Source: an uncultured Lachnospiraceae bacterium
GTDB lineage: Bacteria > Bacillota > Clostridia > Lachnospirales > Lachnospiraceae
DNA length: 10,976 nucleotides
Direction of reading: 5' to 3'
Assembly: GCA_900555195.1 (NCBI GenBank)
Contig: USKC01000080.1
Coordinates: 1-10,976 of the forward strand
Shown: positions 6,484 to 10,976 of the stretch, piece by piece
How the letters are laid out: every line of letters begins with the position of its first letter
Position numbering within the stretch: position 1 is the stretch's first letter
Notes under the pieces: model-generated
What the model saw: only the letters and a program-made list of their open reading frames with translations
Told to the model about the DNA's origin: nothing
Database searches by the model: none
Made by a program: the position numbers and the translations under genes

Positions 6484-7206
6484 TTGGATCATAAGAACAT
6501 ACATATGGAACGAGCCAAAGAAACCTTTCTCATCCTGAAAGGGAAGATGATAATACTTTTTCCGCCCAAAATTATTCTTTCCATCCTTGCGGGCACAGCT
6601 ATCTCCGCTTTTGGAATGGTGAATATCCATCAAAGGGTACAGATCACAGAAGGCGGGGTTTTGGGGATGATCCTTTTGCTGAATTATTGGTTTCATATCC
6701 CGACTTCCATCGTTTCTCCTATTTTGGATGCGGTCTGTTATGCGGCGGGCTTCCGTTTTCTCGGGAAAGCCTTCCTCCCCCGTTCCATCGCCGCCACCTG
6801 CAGTCTGGCCTTCTTTCTGAAACTATGGACCAGTATTCCGTTCCGGATTCCTGACCTGACTCCCTATCCTCTGCTGGCGGCCGTCCTGGGCGCCTGCTTT
6901 ATCGGTGTTGGAGTGGGGCTGATCGTCCGTCACGGAATATCCGGCGGAGGGGATGATGCTCTGGCGCTCGTCATTTCCAAGCTCACACACTGCAAGATCT
7001 CCAGAGCTTATCTGGCCACAGATCTGACGGTACTGCTTTTGTCCCTCACCTATATCCCTGTGAACCGGATCGCCTATTCCCTGGTCACGGTAACCATCTC
7101 TTCCTTACTGATCGATGCCATCTCTTCCTGGAAGAAACCTTCAGAGGATACATCCGGGGAGGATCCTTCGGAAGAAAAGAGCAGAAACGCAACGCTTCCT
7201 TTCTAA
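6484..7206 (+). CDS. YitT-family (DUF161) integral membrane protein
   Basis: A 240-residue membrane protein starting at TTG (6484), chosen because GAGGG (6472-6476) lies seven bases before it and because the promoter at 6370-6400 excludes the in-frame ATG at 6286. An ATG at 6505 lacks a ribosome site. Five hydrophobic segments lie at roughly residues 25-50, 55-78, 80-112, 128-150 and 178-212. The glycine-rich stretch RHGISGGGDDALALV (149-163) corresponds to the HGxSxGGxD-like motif of the YitT family, whose transport role is unknown. The C-terminal DUF2179 domain of many YitT proteins is absent; the chain ends in a charged tail (217-240) rich in Glu, Asp and Ser. Control by the divergent MerR regulator suggests that it is induced by a small molecule. 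The family is fairly sure, the function unknown. Confidence 0.8.
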   Translation: MDHKNIHMERAKETFLILKGKMIILFPPKIILSILAGTAISAFGMVNIHQRVQITEGGVLGMILLLNYWFHIPTSIVSPILDAVCYAAGFRFLGKAFLPRSIAATCSLAFFLKLWTSIPFRIPDLTPYPLLAAVLGACFIGVGVGLIVRHGISGGGDDALALVISKLTHCKISRAYLATDLTVLLLSLTYIPVNRIAYSLVTVTISSLLIDAISSWKKPSEDTSGEDPSEEKSRNATLPF

Positions 7207-7233
7207 AGTTTTGCATACCTTTGGTTTCTACAG

Positions 7234-7878
7234 TCACAGCTCTCCTACCAGAAGCAGCAGCGTTCCGCTTTCCGCCGTAATGCTGGCTTCTTCTCCGATG
7301 AAGGCATTGCTGACACCGATTGGAAAGCTGTTCGTCACAACCGCCTTATCCAGCGGATATTTCATGTTGCGGATGGTAACCACCGCCCTTTCTCCCAAGG
7401 AAAACAGGGATAAAAGCCCTTCTTTTTTGCTGTCAAAGGTAATCGTTTCATCACGCAGGAGAAGGGCCATCCCCTTTTCTTCCATCAATCGTCCGTCTGC
7501 TCCCTGTTCCTTCAGGAAATTCAGGCACTGAACATTGGCCAGCGTATGCGAAAACCGTCCGCCCATCCCCGCATAAATCAGGAATTCATCACAGCCTCTT
7601 CTGAGTCCCTCCTTTAAAGCTGCCAGCATATCCGTATCATCCTTTTCCACAGGAAGCGTAATCACTCGCTCCGGCTCTGTTTCACGGATTTCTTTCACCA
7701 ATTCCGCATTTGCGCAATCAATGGAATCGAAATCCCCCAAGATCAGGTCCGGCCTGATGCCAAGCCTGCGGCAGTAGGCATAACCGCCATCCGCAGCGAT
7801 GACCAAATCCTCCTCTTCTACGGGAATCTTAGAAACCGTGAGTTCTCCTGCCCCTACGATAATACATCTTTTTTTCAT
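7234..7878 (-). CDS. thiN: thiamine pyrophosphokinase
   Basis: Cytoplasmic enzyme transferring pyrophosphate from ATP to thiamine to give the cofactor thiamine diphosphate. The 214-residue length and motif order fit the family: ADGGY (29-33), GDFDS (48-52), EKDDTDMLAAL (78-88), GGRFSHTLAN (106-115) and the C-terminal FPIGVSNAF (185-193). One oddity is S110, where the family usually has Asp (GGR-x-DH); the metal/phosphate aspartates D49 and D51 and the DDTD cluster are kept. AGGGGAG (7884-7890) precedes the ATG by about six bases and overlaps the stop codon of the MATE gene, so the two genes are almost certainly cotranscribed and perhaps translationally coupled. The gene converges with the YitT gene, with 27 bases between stops and no obvious terminator. 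No TPP riboswitch was found upstream, so this looks like salvage rather than regulated synthesis. Confidence 0.93.
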   Translation of the reverse strand: MKKRCIIVGAGELTVSKIPVEEEDLVIAADGGYAYCRRLGIRPDLILGDFDSIDCANAELVKEIRETEPERVITLPVEKDDTDMLAALKEGLRRGCDEFLIYAGMGGRFSHTLANVQCLNFLKEQGADGRLMEEKGMALLLRDETITFDSKKEGLLSLFSLGERAVVTIRNMKYPLDKAVVTNSFPIGVSNAFIGEEASITAESGTLLLLVGEL

Positions 7879-7890
7879 ACGATTCTCCCC

Positions 7891-9261
7891 TTATCCTTTC
7901 GATGTCACCAGATTTTTCCTGCTCCACTGCCCGGTCAGATACCGGACAAAAGAAATCAGATAATTCACCGTCCAGCCGATCGGAACCGCATACCAGACTG
8001 CCGCCACGCCCACCATCGGAGCCAGCAGGAAGGCCCCTGCCACACGCAGAGCCAGGTTCACCAGATTGGCCAGGGTGAATACCACCACATCCCCGGCGCC
8101 CCGCAGCACGCCGTCCGTAATCGCCTTCAATCCAATGCAGATAAAGAAAAATCGTATAAAGGACAGATAGCCATAACCGGTTTCAAATGCAAGGCCTCCG
8201 CTTTCCGTATCCATAAACGCACCCACGATCCCTTCTCCGAACAATGACACGGTCAGAAGGATCACCACCGCAAATCCCGCCACGATACCATAAGCTGCAC
8301 GATACCCCTCCCGAACCCGTTCCGGCTTGCCCGCCCCCATATTCTGGGCAGTAAAGGTAGACACTGCATTTCCCATAGAAATCATAGGTACGATACAAAT
8401 TGATTCAATCCTGGTTCCCGCCGAATAACCAGCCAGAACGGATGAACCAAATCCATTTACTACGGACTGTACCAGCAACATACCTATAGAAACGATCGAC
8501 TGCTGCAGAATAGAAGGAATAGCTATCCGTATCATAGAAGAAAGGATCTTTACATCATATACCGCGCTTTTCTCCTTTGCTTCAAATCCGCGCAGCCGAT
8601 GCATCAACAGCGCAAAAGAAATCACAGCTGCTATACCCTGGGCCATGACCGTGGCGATCGCCACGCCTGACACTCCCATCCCGAAAGAAATCACAAACCA
8701 TAGATCCAGGATCACATTCATTACAGACGAAAAAATCAAGAGCATTAGCGGCGTCTTTGAATCGCCAAGCGCATTAAACATGGAGGACAGAATATTATAC
8801 ATAAACAAAAAAGGCATTCCTAAAAAATAAATTCCAAGATAAGCGCCCGCCGCATCCAGAATATTCCCCGGTGTATTCAGCCAGACCAGGATCTGACGAT
8901 TCAGCACAAATCCAAAAATGCCCAGAACAATCCCAAGCCCCAAAAAAGTGATCAGGGCAGTATACACAGAGGTCTTCATTTTTCCATATTCTTCGGCTCC
9001 CAGATACTGAGATGTTATGACAGAGGCGCCGATCCCGCTTCCGATAGCTATCATAACAAATACATTCGTCAGAGAATAAGAAGCACCCACCGCCGCCAAC
9101 GCATCCTCGCTCACAAAACGGCCGACAATGATGGAATCTGTCATATTATAAAACTGCTGGAATAGATTTCCCAGGATCATGGGGAGCGCAAACAAAAACA
9201 AAACAACGCCCGGTGAACCTTCCAGCATCGTCCTTTTCCCTTTCGTCTTTGCCTTTTCCAT
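7891..9261 (-). CDS. MATE-family multidrug/organic cation efflux transporter
   Basis: A 456-residue membrane antiporter (Na+ or H+ driven) with about twelve helices in two homologous halves. Characteristic stretches are LPMILGNLFQQFYNMTDSII near residue 30, VGASYSLTNVF, the loop QYLGAEEYGKM, MFNALGDSKTPL, and in the second half AQNMGAGKPERV and GVLRGAGDVV. The start at 9261 is preferred: AAAGGGA lies about seven bases upstream and the length is normal. An in-frame TTG at 9336 would add 25 unusual residues and would lie upstream of the likely transcription start. It is the first gene of a two-gene unit with thiN. Substrate cannot be read from sequence; dyes, fluoroquinolones and other cationic compounds are typical. 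The link to thiN leaves open a vitamin-related substrate, but this is only contextual. Confidence 0.93.
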   Translation of the reverse strand: MEKAKTKGKRTMLEGSPGVVLFLFALPMILGNLFQQFYNMTDSIIVGRFVSEDALAAVGASYSLTNVFVMIAIGSGIGASVITSQYLGAEEYGKMKTSVYTALITFLGLGIVLGIFGFVLNRQILVWLNTPGNILDAAGAYLGIYFLGMPFLFMYNILSSMFNALGDSKTPLMLLIFSSVMNVILDLWFVISFGMGVSGVAIATVMAQGIAAVISFALLMHRLRGFEAKEKSAVYDVKILSSMIRIAIPSILQQSIVSIGMLLVQSVVNGFGSSVLAGYSAGTRIESICIVPMISMGNAVSTFTAQNMGAGKPERVREGYRAAYGIVAGFAVVILLTVSLFGEGIVGAFMDTESGGLAFETGYGYLSFIRFFFICIGLKAITDGVLRGAGDVVVFTLANLVNLALRVAGAFLLAPMVGVAAVWYAVPIGWTVNYLISFVRYLTGQWSRKNLVTSKG

Positions 9262-9326
9262 TTTTTCATCCCTTTCTGCAACGCCCACTTCAATCGAGCC
9301 GTCCTTTGGTTCGTTGCTGCCTATCC

Positions 9327-9355
9327 ATTGTAACAATTTTTCTTCCGCTCGGAAA
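9327..9355 (-). promoter_or_regulatory. possible promoter of the MATE-thiN unit
   Basis: On the minus strand an extended -10 box, TGT-TACAAT (-10 at 9332-9327), is preceded at 17 bases by a poor -35, TTTCCG (9355-9350). Transcription would start near 9320, leaving a leader of about 60 bases before the ATG at 9261. The weak -35 keeps confidence low. Confidence 0.4.
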
Positions 9356-9382
9356 GAGGATTTTTCCCGCTTCTTTCATTCC

Positions 9383-9417
9383 CAGTTATAATTCAGCCTT
9401 CGGCTGAATTATAACTG
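9383..9417. repeat. perfect 16-bp inverted repeat with TTC loop
   Basis: CAGTTATAATTCAGCC (9383-9398) is mirrored exactly by GGCTGAATTATAACTG (9402-9417) around a three-base TTC loop. No T-run follows on either strand, so it is not an ordinary terminator. It lies between the divergent MATE and metallopeptidase genes. Confidence 0.85.
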
Positions 9418-9418
9418 T

Positions 9419-9454
9419 ATCCGGCCATTCCAATCGCTTCGCGATAGGCCGGAT
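9419..9454. repeat. nested inverted repeat: outer 8-bp stem, inner 5-bp stem with TTC loop
   Basis: ATCCGGCC (9419-9426) pairs with GGCCGGAT (9447-9454). Inside, ATCGC (9433-9437) pairs with GCGAT (9441-9445) around TTC (9438-9440). Six unpaired bases on the left and one on the right make an asymmetric internal loop. It starts two bases after the preceding palindrome ends and has the same TTC loop. Confidence 0.8.
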
Positions 9455-9479
9455 GCTTTCTGCCGGTACATTTTCGCAC

Positions 9480-9504
9480 GGTCTGCGCAGCTTGTGCGCA
9501 GACC
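9480..9504. repeat. perfect 10-bp inverted repeat
   Basis: GGTCTGCGCA (9480-9489) is mirrored by TGCGCAGACC (9495-9504) around GCTTG. It is the third palindrome within about 120 bases. The run of three suggests a structured RNA, a clustered protein-binding region or a small repetitive element. Confidence 0.8.
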
Positions 9505-9568
9505 TGGCTGAGTAGTAACCATTCCCACATCTCCCTGAGCAAAAATCGTTCAAGAAATCAAGAAGACC

Positions 9569-9598
9569 TTGAAAGGAAACAGCAAAAGAACGTATAAT
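9569..9598 (+). promoter_or_regulatory. possible promoter of the metallopeptidase gene
   Basis: TTGAAA (9569-9574) and a perfect TATAAT (9593-9598) are 18 bases apart, which would give a leader of about 80 bases before the ATG at 9687. Because the same bases may be decayed coding sequence (9573-9686), the match could be fortuitous or a promoter that arose later. Confidence 0.5.
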
Positions 9599-9686
9599 GA
9601 GGACGACGATCACAGGCCGGATATATTTACGCATCCGCTTAGCCCGCCTTCAGCGGGAGTACATAAAAATTTTTGGGTGAAAAGAC
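9573..9686 (+). pseudogene. probable decayed N-terminal segment of the YgjP-like gene
   Basis: In the same frame as the downstream gene, bases 9573-9677 read on without a stop between a TGA at 9570 and a TGA at 9678-9680. They include GRIYLRIRLARLQREYIKIF, which resembles the N-terminal pattern of longer YgjP-like peptidases (G-R-I-x-V-R-A-P-L ... R-E-I-x-x-F-x-x-E-K). After the TGA the frame continues KDMLKFPKQ straight into the intact gene. A neighbouring frame contains SKRT just upstream, again as expected in the family before that motif. This suggests that a full-length gene lost its N-terminal domain to a stop and perhaps a frameshift. The similarity was judged by eye. A small stem, CCCGC (9643-9647) with GCGGG (9653-9657), is included. 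Confidence 0.4.
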
Positions 9687-10073
9687 ATGCTAAAATTTCC
9701 AAAACAAATGACAGCCTCACAGAAGCAGGCGCTGGAGAAACGTTACCGTCAGGCGGCCGCTGAATATATTCCGCAGCGGGTAGCTTATTATCATCGCTTT
9801 ACAGGCGGAACCTATCAGCGGATCACGATCCGGGCACAGCGAACCAGATGGGGAAGCTGTTCCAGCCGCGGAACGCTGTCCTTTAATTACCGTTTAATGC
9901 TGGCTCCTCCAAAAATCCTGGACTATGTGGTCGTTCATGAACTGTGCCACCTAGAGCATATGGATCATTCCAGGGCGTTCTGGAATGCTGTGGAGCAGGT
10001 CATGCCAGACTACAGAGAATGCAAAAAATGGCTCAGGGAACACGGCTCCGAATTGTTTGTCCTGGATACTTGA
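9687..10073 (+). CDS. short YgjP-like (SprT/WLM-type) zinc metallopeptidase
   Basis: A 128-residue protein carrying the C-terminal catalytic half of the YgjP-like metallopeptidase family (pfam01863 type). The family block RWGSCSSRGTLSFNYRLML (54-72) is followed by VVVHELCHLEHMDHSRAFW (81-99). H84, E85 and H88 form HExxH and H94 gives the third zinc ligand; DYRECKKWLREHG near the end is also typical. Clostridial relatives are usually longer, with an N-terminal beta-rich domain that this ORF lacks. Upstream in-frame bases resemble that missing part but hold a stop (9678-9680). The ribosome site is weak (GGGTG eight bases before the ATG), unlike the strong sites of its neighbours. It may therefore be a truncated, possibly non-expressed gene, or a minimal catalytic form. 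The physiological substrate of the family is unknown. A terminator follows 20 bases after the stop. Confidence 0.8.
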   Translation: MLKFPKQMTASQKQALEKRYRQAAAEYIPQRVAYYHRFTGGTYQRITIRAQRTRWGSCSSRGTLSFNYRLMLAPPKILDYVVVHELCHLEHMDHSRAFWNAVEQVMPDYRECKKWLREHGSELFVLDT

Positions 10074-10092
10074 GCCTGTATTTTATCACATC

Positions 10093-10119
10093 AAAAAGCG
10101 GCCCGGAAGGCCGCTTTTT
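10093..10119. terminator. bidirectional intrinsic terminator between metallopeptidase and rhaA
   Basis: AAAAAGCGGCC (10093-10103) pairs perfectly with GGCCGCTTTTT (10109-10119) around CGGAA. It ends in T5 on both strands, so it can serve the plus-strand metallopeptidase gene and the convergent minus-strand rhaA gene. A second, mutually exclusive stem is possible: CGGAAGGC (10104-10111) with GCCTTCCG (10121-10128). Confidence 0.85.
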
Positions 10120-10170
10120 CGCCTTCCGAACCGTCCTTACGTCTCCCGTTCGGGATGCTTTGTGGAATGT

Positions 10171-10976
10171 TTATCCTCTCTTGGAGAGAACTTCCTTCTC
10201 ATATCTGTGAACCTCATCCAGCCATGCTCCTTTTACCGGAACATTGTTCTTCTCGCAGAAATAATCCCACACATCTCCAAATGGATAGGTTTTCAGTTCT
10301 TCCTGCATCGCCATCAGCTCCGTGAAGCGATTGGAATCCTGCAGTTCTTTCAGCTGCTGGTTGGGCGAAACCAGCGCATACAGCAGGGCCTTCTGCATAT
10401 TCCTCATGCCCACGGTCCAGGCCGCGATGCGGTTGATGCTGGCATCAAAGAAATCCAGCGCCAAAAGGACCCTGTCAATGGCATTGTTCCTCACAATCTC
10501 CTTGGCGATTTCCCTCGTCTCATCATCAAAGAGCACCACATGGTCGCTGTCCCAGCGAACGGGACGGGTAACATGGAGGCCGATCTTGTCATTGAACAGC
10601 AGCATGGATGCGATTTTATCGGAAACCATCTCCGTGGGATGATAATGCCCATTGTCCATGAGGCTGATCACATTGTTTCTGGAAGCATAGTTGATGGTGA
10701 ATTCACTGGATCCAACCGTATAGGACTCCAGGCCAATTCCAAACACCTTGGACTCCAGGCATACCAGAACTTTTTCCTTGTCATAAGGAATGGAAAGGAT
10801 CTGATCCAGGGAATCCTTGAACCTTGCCCTGGGCCCAAGCCTATCCGCGGGAACATCCTTGTAGCCGTCCGGGATCCAGATATTCATGGCACAGGGCATT
10901 CCCAGCTCTTCCGCGAAATACTGAGAGATGCGGATGCAGGCCTTGCCATGGTCAATCCAGAACTTCCGCACCTTCT
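10171..10976 (-). CDS. rhaA: L-rhamnose isomerase, C-terminal two thirds (runs off the right edge)
   Basis: Cytoplasmic metal-dependent isomerase converting L-rhamnose to L-rhamnulose, the first step of rhamnose catabolism. About 267 C-terminal codons are present of a protein usually near 415-420 residues; the 5' part lies beyond the window, and the GTG at 10971 is an internal valine, not a start. Close agreement with the Escherichia coli enzyme as remembered is seen throughout: [66 protein letters not shown] and [19 protein letters not shown]. These include the Glu, Asp and His residues that hold the two metal ions in RhaA. The usual partners (rhamnulokinase, aldolase, regulator) would be expected off the right edge. 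The nearest downstream terminator in its direction is 10119-10093. Confidence 0.97.
   Translation of the reverse strand, partial: KVRKFWIDHGKACIRISQYFAEELGMPCAMNIWIPDGYKDVPADRLGPRARFKDSLDQILSIPYDKEKVLVCLESKVFGIGLESYTVGSSEFTINYASRNNVISLMDNGHYHPTEMVSDKIASMLLFNDKIGLHVTRPVRWDSDHVVLFDDETREIAKEIVRNNAIDRVLLALDFFDASINRIAAWTVGMRNMQKALLYALVSPNQQLKELQDSNRFTELMAMQEELKTYPFGDVWDYFCEKNNVPVKGAWLDEVHRYEKEVLSKRG

Noticed and set aside
9262..9336. TTG at 9336 as start of the MATE gene
   Set aside because: It adds 25 residues not typical of the family and lies upstream of the probable transcription start; the ATG at 9261 has a good ribosome site and gives a normal length.
7879..9400. TPP riboswitch for the thiN unit
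   Set aside because: No CUGAGA-type core or matching stems were found upstream of thiN or upstream of the MATE gene on the minus strand.
9383..9657. CRISPR array or IS200/IS605-type ends in the palindrome-rich stretch
   Set aside because: The palindromes differ in sequence and spacing, there are no regular spacers, and no transposase or remnant is nearby.
9678..9680. TGA read through as selenocysteine in the metallopeptidase
   Set aside because: No SECIS-like hairpin was identified directly after the codon, and the family has no selenocysteine at this place. Decay is the simpler reading.

Overview
The window looks like chromosomal DNA of a Bacillota (Firmicutes), most likely a gut-type Clostridia/Lachnospiraceae member. 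This is an inference from moderate G+C, strong GGAGG-type ribosome binding sites, sigma-A-like promoters, U-tailed intrinsic terminators and the protein families present (ThiN, YitT, a BmrR-like MerR regulator, and a heterodimeric ABC exporter whose two ATP sites differ). No tRNA, rRNA, CRISPR array, phage gene or insertion sequence was seen.

Layout, left to right. (1) A plus-strand CDF metal exporter (134-1303) has its own promoter, manganese-type metal ligands and a duplicated cytoplasmic domain. (2) A 566-base gap follows. It is a leader region holding a putative promoter, a 25-codon leader ORF behind a strong ribosome binding site, and an intrinsic terminator (1689-1718) about 150 bases ahead of the next gene. 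(3) Two adjacent ABC half-transporters (1870-3603 and 3607-5385) form one heterodimeric exporter and end at a strong terminator (5403-5463). (4) On the minus strand, converging on that terminator, is a MerR-family regulator with a BmrR/GyrI-like ligand domain (5424-6263). Divergent from it is a YitT-family membrane protein (6484-7206) that starts at TTG. Between them lie two overlapping face-to-face promoters; the rightward one has the 19-bp spacer typical of MerR-activated promoters. (5) A minus-strand pair, a MATE efflux pump (7891-9261) followed 12 bases later by thiamine pyrophosphokinase (7234-7878). (6) A non-coding stretch (9262-9686) with three closely spaced perfect inverted repeats and what looks like the decayed N-terminal part of the next gene. 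(7) A short YgjP-like zinc metallopeptidase (9687-10073), a bidirectional terminator, and the C-terminal two thirds of L-rhamnose isomerase (10171 to the right edge, minus strand).

Taken together this is an export-rich segment: a metal exporter, an ABC exporter, a MATE pump and an uncharacterised ligand-regulated membrane protein. The most interesting element is the ABC exporter leader. A leader peptide, an intrinsic terminator and a heterodimeric exporter in that order match the ribosome-mediated attenuation described for Bacillus subtilis bmrB-bmrCD, which suggests that translation inhibitors may induce the pump. The second is the textbook MerR operator/promoter pair pointing at a YitT protein, a family without a settled function.
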